The notes beneath the pieces are model-generated. The model was not told where the DNA came from. It did no database searches and saw only the letters and a program-made list of their open reading frames with translations. This document shows positions 9,753 to 19,211 of a DNA stretch of 64,000 nucleotides, piece after piece; position 1 is the first letter of the stretch; each line of letters begins with the position of its first letter. Position numbers and translations under genes: made by a program. The DNA is from Sphingobium sp. EP60837 (lineage in GTDB: Bacteria > Pseudomonadota > Alphaproteobacteria > Sphingomonadales > Sphingomonadaceae). Where the stretch lies: positions 248,001 to 312,000 of the forward strand of contig NZ_CP015986.1 of assembly GCF_001658005.1 (NCBI RefSeq), in the 5' to 3' direction.

Positions 9753-9781
9753 AAAAAAATGGCCGACCCATTGGGCCGGCC
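9753..9781 (-). terminator. Intrinsic terminator downstream of ettA
   Basis: Read on the minus strand, a 9-bp stem (GGCCGGCCC with GGGTCGGCC, one G-U pair) closes a three-base loop and is followed by A and seven T residues. It lies about 125 bases beyond the ettA stop. On the plus strand the same hairpin has no good T tract, so it is assigned to ettA. Confidence 0.8.
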
Positions 9782-9907
9782 TGAAAGTTTTAGGAGAGGA
9801 TGCCTGAAAGGCACCCCCTTTGTGCAGTGCAGCACGCCACCTCGCAAGTGCGAAAGGCGTAAGCACCATTGCAATCTCTGCAACCGGTTGCCCTACGGCC
9901 GAGCTGA

Positions 9908-11593
9908 TCAGCGCGTGAGCTTCTTATAGGCCAGACGCGTGGGACGGTCCGCAGCATCGCCCAGACGGCGGCGTTTATCCTCTTCATACATTTCGAAATT
10001 GCCTTCAAACCATTCGACATGGCTATCACCCTCGAACGCGAGGATGTGTGTCGCCAGACGGTCGAGGAAAAAGCGGTCGTGGCTGATAACCACCGCGCAG
10101 CCTGCGAAATTCTCGATCGCTTCTTCCAGCGCGGCGAGCGTTTCGACGTCAAGGTCGTTGGTCGGTTCGTCGAGCAGCAGCACGTTGCCGCCCTTCTTCA
10201 GCATCTTGGCGATGTGCACGCGATTGCGCTCACCGCCTGACAGCTTGCCGACATTCTTCTGCTGGTCCTGCCCTTTGAAGTTGAAGGCGCCGACATAGGC
10301 ACGGGTCGACATGTCATGGCCGTTGACCTTCACATAATCGAGGCCGTCGGACACTTCTTCCCAGACATTCTTGCTGGGGTCGAGATGGTCGCGGCTCTGA
10401 TCGACATAGCCCAGACGCACCGTTGAACCGATGTCGATTTCACCCGAATCGGGCTGTTCCTGCCCAGTTATGATTTTGAACAGCGTCGACTTACCCGCGC
10501 CGTTCGGTCCGATCACACCGACAATACCACCCGGCGGCAACAGGAAGGACAAATCCTCGAACAGCAGCTTGTCGCCATAGGCCTTGCTGATGTTCTTCGC
10601 CTCGATCACCTTGCCGCCCAGACGCTCGGGCACCTGGATGACGATCTGCGCCTTGCCCGGCGTGCGGTTTTCTTGGCTCGCGACCAGTTCCTCGAACTTC
10701 TTGATTCGCGCCTTGGATTTGGTCTGGCGGCCTTTGACACCAGCCCGGATCCACTCCAACTCATCCTTGATCGCCTTCTGGCGGCCGGATTCCTCGCGAG
10801 ATTCCTGGTCCAGGCGCTGGGCCTTCTTCTCCAGATAGGTGGAGTAGTTGCCCTCATACGGGAAATATTTGCCGCGATCGAGCTCCAGGATCCAACCCAC
10901 GACATTGTCGAGGAAGTAGCGATCGTGGGTAATCATCAGCACCGCGCCCGCATATTCCTTCAGATGGTTTTCCAGCCACTCGACACTCTCGGCATCAAGA
11001 TGGTTGGTGGGTTCGTCGAGAAGCAGAATATCCGGCTTCTGGATCAGCAAGCGAGTCAGCGCGATACGGCGCTTTTCACCGCCCGACAGGCTTTCCACCG
11101 ACCAATCCGAAGGCGGGCAGCGCAGGGCCTCCATCGCGATTTCGAGTTGGTTGTCGAGCGTCCATCCATCGACCGCATCGATCTGCTCTTGCAGCGTGCC
11201 CATTTCCTCCATGAGCGCATCGAAATCGGCATCCTCGGGCGGGTCTGCCATGATCATGCTGATTTCGTTGAAGCGGTCCATCTTATCCGCAATCTCGCGC
11301 GCGCCGTCTTTGACGTTCTCCAGCACGTTCTTGCTGATGTCGAGCTGCGGCTCCTGCGGCAGGTAACCGACCGTGATATTCTCGCCCGGCCAGGCTTCGC
11401 CGGTGAAATCCTTGTCGATGCCGCCCATGATCTTCATCAGCGTCGATTTGCCCGCACCGTTGGGGCCGACGATTCCGATCTTGGCGCCGCGATAAAATTG
11501 CAGGTTGATATTGCTCAACACCGGCTTCTGGGCGCCGGGGAAGCTCTTGGTCATGTTCTTCATGACGAACGCGTATTGCGAGGAGGCGGACAT
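9908..11593 (-). CDS. ettA: Energy-dependent translational throttle protein EttA (ABC-F ATPase)
   Basis: Soluble ABC-F protein that binds the ribosomal E site and gates entry into elongation according to ATP/ADP ratio. It has 561 residues and two ABC ATPase domains (about 6-260 and 325-545), each with GPNGAGKST Walker A, an LSGGE signature and LLLDEPTNDLD/NHLD Walker B. The charged P-site tRNA interaction linker (about 245-325, with YLEKKAQRLDQE) is present. The Arm subdomain and the short C-terminus without an extra coiled coil fit EttA better than Uup or an antibiotic-resistance ABC-F. Confidence 0.95.
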   Translation of the reverse strand: MSASSQYAFVMKNMTKSFPGAQKPVLSNINLQFYRGAKIGIVGPNGAGKSTLMKIMGGIDKDFTGEAWPGENITVGYLPQEPQLDISKNVLENVKDGAREIADKMDRFNEISMIMADPPEDADFDALMEEMGTLQEQIDAVDGWTLDNQLEIAMEALRCPPSDWSVESLSGGEKRRIALTRLLIQKPDILLLDEPTNHLDAESVEWLENHLKEYAGAVLMITHDRYFLDNVVGWILELDRGKYFPYEGNYSTYLEKKAQRLDQESREESGRQKAIKDELEWIRAGVKGRQTKSKARIKKFEELVASQENRTPGKAQIVIQVPERLGGKVIEAKNISKAYGDKLLFEDLSFLLPPGGIVGVIGPNGAGKSTLFKIITGQEQPDSGEIDIGSTVRLGYVDQSRDHLDPSKNVWEEVSDGLDYVKVNGHDMSTRAYVGAFNFKGQDQQKNVGKLSGGERNRVHIAKMLKKGGNVLLLDEPTNDLDVETLAALEEAIENFAGCAVVISHDRFFLDRLATHILAFEGDSHVEWFEGNFEMYEEDKRRRLGDAADRPTRLAYKKLTR

Positions 11594-11695
11594 GGCTGGA
11601 AGCTGCTCCGAAAGGGCTAAACGTGAAAATCCCGGCGGAGTTAGCGGAGCCCGGAGCCATTGGCAAATGGGCGATGGCTGGGTAAGCCTCCATCC

Positions 11696-13069
11696 ATGCA
11701 GAAAATCCGATCGGGCACCGTTGCTGCGCTCCTTCTCGGCAGCATCTTATCCCCCTTCCCCGCCGCGGCCGCGCCATCGAGCAGTGAAACGATTCGGGAG
11801 GCCGCGCTACAAGACATCGTTGCGTGGGATTTCGTCGAAGGACTGACCACTGAAGTTGGCGCTCGCCCTGCTGGGACCCCGCAGGAAGCCCGGGCACGCG
11901 ACTGGACGGTGGCGAAGTTGAAGAGCCTGGGCTTCGCGAATGTTCGGGCTGAACCCTATAAAATGCCTGTGTGGCTGCGCGGACGGGATGAGGCGCGGGT
12001 CGTCGCGCCCTTTCCTCAGCGGCTCGTCCTTGCCGCCCTGGGGAACAGCGCATCCACTTCGGAGAAGGGTATAGAAGCCGAGCTTGCCTATTTTCCCACA
12101 CTCGCCGCCTTGGAGGCCGCACCGGACGGCAGCCTGAAAGGCAAGATCGCTTTCGTCAGTCACGCGATGTCGGCGACTCAGGATGGCAGTTCCTACGGCT
12201 ATTTCGGCGCTACGCGGCGGCAAGGACCCAGCATCGCGTCAAAAAAAGGCGCTGTAGCCATCCTCATCCGCTCCATAGGCACGGACCACCACCGGCAGGC
12301 GCACAGCGGCATTCAGATGTGGGCCGATGGCGCAAAGCCCATTCCCGCTGCCGCGCTCAGCATCCCCGACGCGGATCAGCTGACACGCATCATCGCCAGG
12401 GGACATCCTGTCCGCCTGCAGGTCACTCTTACCTCCAGATTGCTGAAGGATCAGCCGTCAGGAAACGTCATCGCGGAAATCCCGGGCAATGATCCTGCGG
12501 CGGGCCTGGTCATGGCCGCCTGCCATCTGGACAGCTGGGACCAAGGAACTGGCGCGATCGATGACGCATCAGGCTGCGGCATCATCGCGGCAGCCGCGGT
12601 CCACGCCGCCAAGGCCGGTCCGCTCCGCCGAACGATCCGCATCCTGATGGCAGGTGCGGAGGAGGTGGGAGGCGATGGTGGCCGGGCCTACTTCACGGCT
12701 CACGGGGCTGAGCTGCACGCGCTCGTAATGGAATCCGACTTCGGCGCCGACCGCGTCTGGCGAGTGGATTATAAGTTGCCTGCGGGACATGAAGCGCTTG
12801 CTGCCCGTCTCTCTGCCGCGCTGGCCCCTCTTGGCATCGCGCGGAGCCATGTAGCAGCTGGAGGCGGTTCGGACATTGAGCCCTTGGTCAAGGCGGGCAT
12901 TCCCGTCATCGATCTTCAACAGGACGGTACTAGATATTTCGACATCCACCACACCCCAGACGACACTTTGGACAAGGTGGATCGCGTTCAGCTTCAACAG
13001 AATGTCAGCGCCTGGGCAGTTGCACTTTTCGAAACTGCAAACGCACAAGAATCTCTGGGCATTAAGTGA
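11696..13069 (+). CDS. Secreted M28-family zinc aminopeptidase/carboxypeptidase-like protein
   Basis: Predicted secreted di-zinc peptidase of 457 residues. A signal peptide with AAAA cleavage region spans about 1-26. The M28 catalytic set is visible: H277 and D289 in HLDSWDQGTGAIDD, the E322-E323 pair, D348 in ESDFGAD, and a C-terminal HHTPDDT. An inserted PA-like domain probably covers about 115-245. The overall plan is like human plasma glutamate carboxypeptidase (CPQ). The start at 11696 places the signal peptide at the N-terminus. It is transcribed divergently from ettA (102-base spacer). Confidence 0.9.
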   Translation: MQKIRSGTVAALLLGSILSPFPAAAAPSSSETIREAALQDIVAWDFVEGLTTEVGARPAGTPQEARARDWTVAKLKSLGFANVRAEPYKMPVWLRGRDEARVVAPFPQRLVLAALGNSASTSEKGIEAELAYFPTLAALEAAPDGSLKGKIAFVSHAMSATQDGSSYGYFGATRRQGPSIASKKGAVAILIRSIGTDHHRQAHSGIQMWADGAKPIPAAALSIPDADQLTRIIARGHPVRLQVTLTSRLLKDQPSGNVIAEIPGNDPAAGLVMAACHLDSWDQGTGAIDDASGCGIIAAAAVHAAKAGPLRRTIRILMAGAEEVGGDGGRAYFTAHGAELHALVMESDFGADRVWRVDYKLPAGHEALAARLSAALAPLGIARSHVAAGGGSDIEPLVKAGIPVIDLQQDGTRYFDIHHTPDDTLDKVDRVQLQQNVSAWAVALFETANAQESLGIK

Positions 13070-13225
13070 ACTTTTATTGTAGACAACACTCTGTCGCGTG
13101 ATTCCGTCGCTTCACCGACGCAGAAAAGCATTGATTTGTGCAGCGCACACGTTAATGCGGGTCGCTCGCGCCGGTCGTGTTACGAACATGTCAGGCGCGG
13201 CAATATGCTATGGGAGCCGTACACA

Positions 13226-13438
13226 ATGAAGAAGATCGCTGTTGTTTTCGCTTCGGCCGGCCTGATGGCCCTCGCCGCTTGCGGTGAGAAGCCGGCCAAC
13301 GAGACCGCGAACGCTTCGAACGCTGTTGTCGAGAACGTTGTCGAGAACGCCGCTAACGCTGCCGACAACGCCGCGAATGCTGCTAACGCTGCTGACAACG
13401 CCGCGAACGCTGCTTCGAACGCTGCGAACGCCGAATAA
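13226..13438 (+). CDS. Small Asn/Ala-repeat lipoprotein
   Basis: A 70-residue predicted lipoprotein. A signal peptide ends in the lipobox LAAC with C19 as the lipidated residue. The mature part is almost wholly built of N-A-A and D-N-A-A units (such as ADNAANAANAADNAANAA), so it should form a low-complexity Ala-rich helix. The pattern recalls Ala-rich outer-membrane lipoproteins of the Lpp/entericidin kind, but I see no specific family. A lysine for peptidoglycan attachment at the C-terminus is missing (it ends NAE). The ATG at 13226 is the only start that gives a signal peptide. A strong terminator follows. Confidence 0.8.
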   Translation: MKKIAVVFASAGLMALAACGEKPANETANASNAVVENVVENAANAADNAANAANAADNAANAASNAANAE

Positions 13439-13464
13439 TCTTCGCGCCAGCGAGATTTTCGAAA

Positions 13465-13494
13465 GGGCGGGCCGTCTGACGGTCCGCCCTTTTT
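13465..13494 (+). terminator. Intrinsic terminator after the Asn/Ala lipoprotein gene
   Basis: GGGCGGGCC pairs with GGTCCGCCC (one G-U pair) around a seven-base loop, followed by five T residues. It begins 27 bases after the stop codon and matches a Rho-independent terminator for the lipoprotein gene. Confidence 0.9.
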
Positions 13495-13705
13495 CTATGC
13501 GTGCCGCAAATGTCCGGAGAAAAGTTCAGTCAGTGCGGACGCAATGTCGCACATCAGGGTAAGCGCGGCTTTAGCCACCTCGGCAACCTCTAGGATCCGA
13601 CCGGCATTCGCTGCCTGGATCAACGCTTGCCCTGCGCCATCGCCGATACGATCGGCCCGCCGTAGCGGTAGAGTGACCGCCGAAAGATCGCATTCCGCCT
13701 CGCGT

Positions 13706-14623
13706 CTAAAGCTCCTCCTGACGCCAAAACGGCGAGCTTAGGCTCTCCCTAAGCGCCTGAAGAAAGGCATTCGTCCGCCCGCTCCTGCCCTGGCGAGTAT
13801 GGAGCAGCGCGACCACGTCAGCCTGTGGTGAAGACCAGCGCGGGAGAACCGCCTGCAATCTCCCTCCTGCAAGGTCATCAGCCACATCCCACTCGCTCCG
13901 CACCATGAGCCCAAGCCCCGCAAGCGCCCAATCCCGGACTATTTCGCCATCGTTACTGGACATGCAGGGCTTCACCCGTACCGTTGCGTTGCCCTGCTTG
14001 GGATGAACGAAGCGCCAGAGCGTGACATCCTCATTATTCTCCCGAAGCGCCAGACACCGGTGCGCGGCTAGATCATCAGGCTTCAGGATGGGCGGATGAT
14101 GTTCAAGATAGGTGGGTGAGGCACAAAGAATCCGCTGATTTGGCGCAAGGGTAGTCACCAGCCGATCACTTTCGGGCAGCGACCCGATATGCACGATGAT
14201 GTCCCAACTCTCGGTCATTTGCCGTATGGGGCTGTCTGACAATTCCAAAGTGGCCGATACTGCGGGGTGCTTCTTGGAAAATTCCTGCACGATCGGCGCG
14301 ACATAGCGCCGGCCAAAGCCATAAGGCGCCGCAACGCGGAGATGCCCTCGCACCTGACTGGTCCGGCTGGCCAGCCGCTCCGACAGGTCATCGATCGCCC
14401 CGATGATCAAGGCGCCTTCCGACGCGACCAGTTCGCCTTCATCCGTCAGGCTAAGACCGCGCGAGGTTCGCTCGATCAATTTTACCCCCACCCGCGCCTC
14501 GAGAGCTCGCAGCCGTTGTGTCACGGCCGGCGGCGTAACGTTCAGCCTGCGCGCAGCTTCGGCAAGTGATGGCGCGCCCGCTATGACATGGAAGAAGCCC
14601 AGATCATCGGTCGAAATAGTCAT
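13706..14623 (-). CDS. LysR-family transcriptional regulator
   Basis: A 305-residue LysR-type regulator. The winged HTH lies at about 1-62 (SLAEAARRLNVTPPAVTQRL) and the substrate-binding domain at about 90-295. The ATG at 14623 has AAGG five bases upstream; a GTG six bases further up is an alternative. It is divergent from the aldehyde dehydrogenase gene with a 139-base AT-rich spacer, the classic layout for a LysR protein controlling the adjacent catabolic genes. The inducer is unknown. Confidence 0.9.
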   Translation of the reverse strand: MTISTDDLGFFHVIAGAPSLAEAARRLNVTPPAVTQRLRALEARVGVKLIERTSRGLSLTDEGELVASEGALIIGAIDDLSERLASRTSQVRGHLRVAAPYGFGRRYVAPIVQEFSKKHPAVSATLELSDSPIRQMTESWDIIVHIGSLPESDRLVTTLAPNQRILCASPTYLEHHPPILKPDDLAAHRCLALRENNEDVTLWRFVHPKQGNATVRVKPCMSSNDGEIVRDWALAGLGLMVRSEWDVADDLAGGRLQAVLPRWSSPQADVVALLHTRQGRSGRTNAFLQALRESLSSPFWRQEEL

Positions 14624-14762
14624 CCCCACCTTAATCCTATATGTAGTTTGAATTAATTGCGATATTCATGCTTTGGCATATCTTGTTCACCTGGGCAACG
14701 GATGCTGTCCGGCGTCATGACGCACTCGCTACCAAGCATGCGAGCGGGCCAAAGGTGAAGCG

Positions 14763-16202
14763 ATGGGAATGGAACGATGTGAGCGGCTTTATGTCGGGGG
14801 CGCCTGGAAACTTCCAGAGACGCCAACTGAAGCCATTCCGCTTGTCAGCCCCGCGACGGAGGAGATCATCGGCTCCGTCGCGTCCGGAAGCGCATCTGAC
14901 GTCAACAGCGCCGTCGCTGCGGCGCGGGCTGCGTTTCCGACATTTTCATCGACGTCCCCTGCCGAACGCGCTCAACTTCTCAAGCAGATCCTCGACCTTA
15001 TGGAAGAAAGGGCGGAGGAGCTGGCCCAGGCAATATGCCGGGAAATGGGTTCGGCCATCGGCTTCGCCCGCGCGTCGCAGGTTCCGTTTGGTATCGCCCA
15101 TGTCCGCGCTGCAATTGATGTGCTGGAAGATTATGCCTTCATAAGAAAGCAGGGCACGACGGCAATCGCCAAAGAAGCGATCGGTGTTTGCGGCCTGATC
15201 ACGCCGTGGAATTGGCCATTATATCAGATCACGGCAAAGGTAGCCCCCGCGCTCGCGGCCGGTTGTACCTTCCTACTCAAGCCCAGTGAACTGTCACCGC
15301 TGAGCGCGCATCTTTTTGCGCAGATCATGCATGATGCGGGTACACCGCCGGGCGTGTTCAACATGGTGACCGGCAGGGGCGAAGATGTCGGCGCCGCTAT
15401 CGCGTCTCATCCCGATATCGATATGATCTCCATCACCGGATCGACCCGGGCGGGCATATTGGTGGCGCAAGCCGCTGCGCCTACGGTCAAGCGCGTCACC
15501 CAGGAATTGGGAGGAAAGTCGCCCAATATAATCCTGAATGATGCGGACTTTGCCCGCGTCATACCGCTAGGCGTGGCTGCCGCCTTCCGCAATGTCGGCC
15601 AATCATGCAGCGCTCCCACGCGCATGCTCGTCCCTGCCGACCGGCTAGACGAAGTGGCAGAATTGGCAGCTGCAACCGCTCAGGCGATGATTGTGGGGAA
15701 TCCATCCGACGATGCTACCGACCTCGGACCTGTCGCCAACCGGAACCAGTTCGCCAAAGTGCAGGAGATGATCGGCGTCGGCATTGCCGAGGGCGCGAAG
15801 CTCATTTGCGGCGGCTTGGGAAAACCTGAAGGCTTGTCTGCCGGCTATTTCGTCAAACTAACCATCTTCTCGGAAGTACGCCCGGACATGCGTATAGCGC
15901 AGGAAGAGATATTCGGACCCGTGCTGTGCATTATTCCATATGCGGATGAGGATGAGGCTATCCGTATCGCCAATGACACTGTCTATGGCTTGGGTTCTCA
16001 CGTCCAATCGAGCGATCTCGACCGCGCCCGGCGGATAGCCGGCAAGATCCGCGCGGGCCAAGTCCATATCAATTATCCCGCATGGGACGGTTTTGCCGCA
16101 TTCGGAGGGTATAAGCAGTCGGGCAACGGCCGCGAATATGGCGTCTTTGGGATGGATGAATATCTCGAGACAAAAGCTATCTTGGGATATTTCCCCGAGT
16201 AA
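14763..16202 (+). CDS. NAD(P)-dependent aldehyde dehydrogenase family protein
   Basis: Oxidises an aldehyde to its acid; substrate not identifiable from sequence alone. It has 479 residues. Catalytic C282 sits in FRNVGQSCSAP and the general base E248 in QELGGKSPN. The cofactor region GLITPWNWP and KPSELSPLSA (about 147-180) and a Rossmann SITGSTRAG loop are intact. AAGG lies seven bases before the ATG. It is the first gene of a plus-strand run with a D-threonine aldolase-like enzyme, RidA and a FAD amino-acid oxidoreductase, so its substrate may be an aldehyde or semialdehyde released from an amino acid. Confidence 0.93.
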   Translation: MGMERCERLYVGGAWKLPETPTEAIPLVSPATEEIIGSVASGSASDVNSAVAAARAAFPTFSSTSPAERAQLLKQILDLMEERAEELAQAICREMGSAIGFARASQVPFGIAHVRAAIDVLEDYAFIRKQGTTAIAKEAIGVCGLITPWNWPLYQITAKVAPALAAGCTFLLKPSELSPLSAHLFAQIMHDAGTPPGVFNMVTGRGEDVGAAIASHPDIDMISITGSTRAGILVAQAAAPTVKRVTQELGGKSPNIILNDADFARVIPLGVAAAFRNVGQSCSAPTRMLVPADRLDEVAELAAATAQAMIVGNPSDDATDLGPVANRNQFAKVQEMIGVGIAEGAKLICGGLGKPEGLSAGYFVKLTIFSEVRPDMRIAQEEIFGPVLCIIPYADEDEAIRIANDTVYGLGSHVQSSDLDRARRIAGKIRAGQVHINYPAWDGFAAFGGYKQSGNGREYGVFGMDEYLETKAILGYFPE

Positions 16203-16344
16203 GCGGCAGCATCCCTCCCGCGGGCTGAAGAACGCCTGCCAGTTCTGAATTAAGATATACCTTATCCGATACTGCAGAATCAATTAATTGTAGGCTTTTG
16301 TCCAGCAATGCACATTGATCGGCGCAATCAAAGCAAGGAATCAG

Positions 16345-17529
16345 ATGGTGAGTGAAGCAGAAACTTCGGTTCCGGAGCAGGACGAAAGCGCAGCCGCGAG
16401 TCTGGGTGATCTGGAAACGCCCTGCCTCCTCCTCGACACGGACCGGATGAACCGCAACATCGGGCGCCTTCGGGAACGGCTCGCACCCCTCGGCGTGTCG
16501 CTACGGCCCCACCTCAAAACCGCAAAGTCTGTCGAGGTCGCGCGCGCCGTCATGACCACGCCCCAAGGTCCAGCAACTGTATCCACACTCAAGGAAGCGC
16601 AATTCTTCGCTGACGCAGGTATCAACGACATCATCTACGCCGTGGGCATCGCTCCCTGGAAGCTCGCCAAAGTCATCGAATTGCGTAAGCGCGGCGTGAA
16701 CCTTGCCGTCGTCCTCGACACAATCGAGCAGGCCCAGGCCGTGGCAGCCGCATCCCGCGGCGCGGGCGACGCCATCCCGGCGCTGATCGAGATCGATTGT
16801 GACGGCCACCGCTCCGGTGTGCTGCCCGGTGACAAAGATCGCTTGATCGCCATCGGCAAGGCGCTGGTAGAAGGCGGCGAATTGCGAGGGGTTCTGACCC
16901 ATGCGGGCGGCAGCTATAGCGCGCGCGGCGCAGAGGCGCTTGCCCGCTGCGCCGAACAAGAACGGCGCAGCGTCGTGGATGCGGCGGCCATTCTCCGCGA
17001 GGCAGGCTTGCCCTGCCCTGTCGTAAGCGTCGGTTCAACGCCAACGGCCCACAATGCTGCGGACCTGAGCGGTGTCACAGAAGTTCGCGCGGGTGTTTTC
17101 GTCTTCTTCGATCTCGTCATGGCGGGCGTGGGCATCTGTCAAATCGACGATATTGCAATCTCTGTCCTCGCTACCGTCATCGGTCACCAACGCGAGAAAG
17201 GCTGGATATTGGTCGATGCCGGTTGGATGGCCATGTCGCAGGATCGCGGCACGGCCAAACAGGAGATCAACCAAGGTTATGGCGTCGTTTGCGACAGCAG
17301 CGGCCGACCCTATGATGATCTGATCCTGGCGGATGCGAATCAGGAGCATGGCATCATCATGGTCCGCCCCGGCTCCCAAAAGTCTTTGCCCGACCTCAAG
17401 ATCGGTGATCGAGTGCGGATCCTGCCCAATCACGCTTGCGCAACGGGGGCTCAGCATCGCAGCTATCACGTCGTTCACGGCGCATCCGACATTGTCGAGG
17501 CCGAGTGGCAGCGGTTCGGGGGATGGTGA
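16345..17529 (+). CDS. D-threonine aldolase / D-serine dehydratase-like PLP enzyme (fold type III)
   Basis: A 394-residue DSD1/D-threonine aldolase family protein. The alanine-racemase-like barrel (about 25-265) carries the PLP lysine K58 in RPHLKTAK. The C-terminal beta domain has the H363-A-C365 pair in LPNHACAT, the zinc-site signature of eukaryotic-type D-serine dehydratase and D-threonine aldolase. The reaction is either aldol cleavage or dehydration of a D-beta-hydroxy amino acid; the choice cannot be made here. The start at 16345 has AAGGA five bases upstream. Its stop overlaps the RidA start (TGATG), which fits a dehydratase whose enamine/imine product RidA would hydrolyse. Confidence 0.88.
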   Translation: MVSEAETSVPEQDESAAASLGDLETPCLLLDTDRMNRNIGRLRERLAPLGVSLRPHLKTAKSVEVARAVMTTPQGPATVSTLKEAQFFADAGINDIIYAVGIAPWKLAKVIELRKRGVNLAVVLDTIEQAQAVAAASRGAGDAIPALIEIDCDGHRSGVLPGDKDRLIAIGKALVEGGELRGVLTHAGGSYSARGAEALARCAEQERRSVVDAAAILREAGLPCPVVSVGSTPTAHNAADLSGVTEVRAGVFVFFDLVMAGVGICQIDDIAISVLATVIGHQREKGWILVDAGWMAMSQDRGTAKQEINQGYGVVCDSSGRPYDDLILADANQEHGIIMVRPGSQKSLPDLKIGDRVRILPNHACATGAQHRSYHVVHGASDIVEAEWQRFGGW

Positions 17530-17927
17530 TGAGCAACAAACCGCGAGCCATCCTCACCGGCAACGCCCCCGCCCCCGCAGGCCATTATTCCCAGGCGACC
17601 CGTTCGGGGAGCAACCTCTATATTTCAGGCCAACTCCCGATCAGGACCGACAAGGTGCCGCTGCCTGATAGGGAGTTCGAGACCCAGGCGCGCCAGGCTA
17701 TCGCGAACATGCTCGCGATCTTGGAAGCCGCGGGCGGCAAGGCTGAGGATCTCTGCCGTGTCACCGCCTATATCGTGGGCGTCGAGAACTGGCCCGAGTT
17801 CAACCGGATCTACAGCGATATGCTGGGCGGTGCAAAGCCGGCGCGGACGGTCGTTCCGGTGCCTGAGCTTCATTACGGCCATCTGGTCGAGATAGATGCG
17901 ATCGCCGCCATCCCCGACCAGGACTGA
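17529..17927 (+). CDS. RidA family enamine/imine deaminase
   Basis: A 132-residue YjgF/YER057c/UK114-fold protein. RidA proteins hydrolyse reactive 2-aminoacrylate and related imines from PLP-dependent dehydratases and FAD amino-acid oxidases. The family motifs ISGQLPI (about 35-41) and the substrate-binding arginine in KPARTVVPVPEL are present. It begins on the last base of the PLP enzyme gene (TGATG). Its position between a PLP dehydratase-like enzyme and a FAD amino-acid oxidase suggests a dedicated rather than housekeeping RidA. Confidence 0.92.
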   Translation: MSNKPRAILTGNAPAPAGHYSQATRSGSNLYISGQLPIRTDKVPLPDREFETQARQAIANMLAILEAAGGKAEDLCRVTAYIVGVENWPEFNRIYSDMLGGAKPARTVVPVPELHYGHLVEIDAIAAIPDQD

Positions 17928-17973
17928 GCGCCAACTCAACGCCCCATCTTGCTCTCGGTAGCCGGAGACGATC

Positions 17974-19167
17974 ATGGCCACTCTCGCAGTTAGCAACGAA
18001 CCGTCGGCGGTGTCACAGCCTGTTGCGCCCACCGCTGTAACCACACGCCTGCAAAGCATCGACGCTCTGCGAGGGCTGGTCATGGTCATCATGCTGCTGG
18101 ACCATGTGCGCGAAACCTGGTTTCTGTACATGCCGGTCGGCGACCCGGTAGATGCGCGGACGGTGATGCCCGCGCTCTTCTTCACCCGCATCACAAGCAC
18201 CCTGTGCGCGCCGATCTTCGTCGCGCTTACGGGTCTGTCCGCTTTTCTCTTTAGCCAGCGGCACAGCCTCGCGCAGACCAGCGATTTCCTGCTCCGGCGC
18301 GGGGCATTTCTCGTGCTGCTCGAGCTCACGCTGGTGAATTTTTCCTGGCGCGCTGAACTAGTCCCCCACTTCGTCTTCCTTCAGGTCATCTGGGCCATCG
18401 GCCTCTGCATGATCATTTTGGCGGCGCTTATCCATCTACCGCCGCGGGCGATCCTGCTCTTGGGGCTTGTGATCGTCGCCGGCCATAATCTGCTGGATCC
18501 TATCAGCTTTCCGCCCGACCACCCCCTGTTCATCCCCTGGGGTGTCCTCCATGACCGATCGCAGATCGAACTGGGTGGCGTAGTCGTCAAATTCAACTAT
18601 CCCATCCTGCCCTGGATCGGAGTGATCTGCCTCGGCTGGTCCGCAGGCAGCTGGTTTTCGCAGCTCGCCTCGCCTGAGCGACGGCGCACCCTGCTGAGAA
18701 CCGGCGCAGCAATGATCGCTGGCTTCGTCCTTCTGCGGGCGCTCAACATCTATGGCGATTCACCCTGGTTTGTCAGTCCCAGCGAGCCGATCCGAACGGT
18801 GATGAGCTTTCTTGCTCTCACCAAATATCCGCCCTCTCTGCTGTTCCTTCTCCCAACGCTGGGGATTGGCCTCCTCCTACTCGCTGCATTTGAAAAGGCG
18901 AATGATGCGCGGCTTACCCGTTGGCTATCGGTCATGGGCGGCGCGCCGATGTTCTTCTACCTTTTCCACCTCTACCTTCTGCGGATTCTTTATCTCAGCG
19001 CTAGGGCGATCTGGGGGACAAACCACGGAGACATATTCGGGGTCGATACCCTCGCCTGGGTGTGGGTCTGGTATCTCGGCCTGATCGTGCCGCTCTATTT
19101 TCCGACGCGCTGGTTCTCCAACCTAAAGAAGCGGCGCAAGGATATCTGGTGGCTCAAATATCTTTGA
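17974..19167 (+). CDS. DUF1624/acyltransferase-3-like integral membrane protein
   Basis: A 397-residue polytopic membrane protein with about ten hydrophobic segments. The N-terminal RLQSIDALRGLVMVIMLLDH stretch is the signature start of the DUF1624 (heparan-alpha-glucosaminide acetyltransferase-like) superfamily, including the conserved R, D and H. No soluble domain is attached. It starts 46 bases after ridA and ends 44 bases before the FAD oxidoreductase gene, so it sits inside the catabolic cluster. Function is unknown. It could acylate a cell-surface or small-molecule substrate, or act as a transporter-like protein. Confidence 0.8.
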   Translation: MATLAVSNEPSAVSQPVAPTAVTTRLQSIDALRGLVMVIMLLDHVRETWFLYMPVGDPVDARTVMPALFFTRITSTLCAPIFVALTGLSAFLFSQRHSLAQTSDFLLRRGAFLVLLELTLVNFSWRAELVPHFVFLQVIWAIGLCMIILAALIHLPPRAILLLGLVIVAGHNLLDPISFPPDHPLFIPWGVLHDRSQIELGGVVVKFNYPILPWIGVICLGWSAGSWFSQLASPERRRTLLRTGAAMIAGFVLLRALNIYGDSPWFVSPSEPIRTVMSFLALTKYPPSLLFLLPTLGIGLLLLAAFEKANDARLTRWLSVMGGAPMFFYLFHLYLLRILYLSARAIWGTNHGDIFGVDTLAWVWVWYLGLIVPLYFPTRWFSNLKKRRKDIWWLKYL

Positions 19168-19211
19168 CCCCATAGCCGCCCCTCCCGACCAGTCGAACAA
19201 GGTGCTTCCGC

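Noticed and set aside
9908-11593. Antibiotic-resistance ABC-F protein
   Set aside because: Length, linker and absence of a resistance-type extended interdomain region fit housekeeping EttA better.
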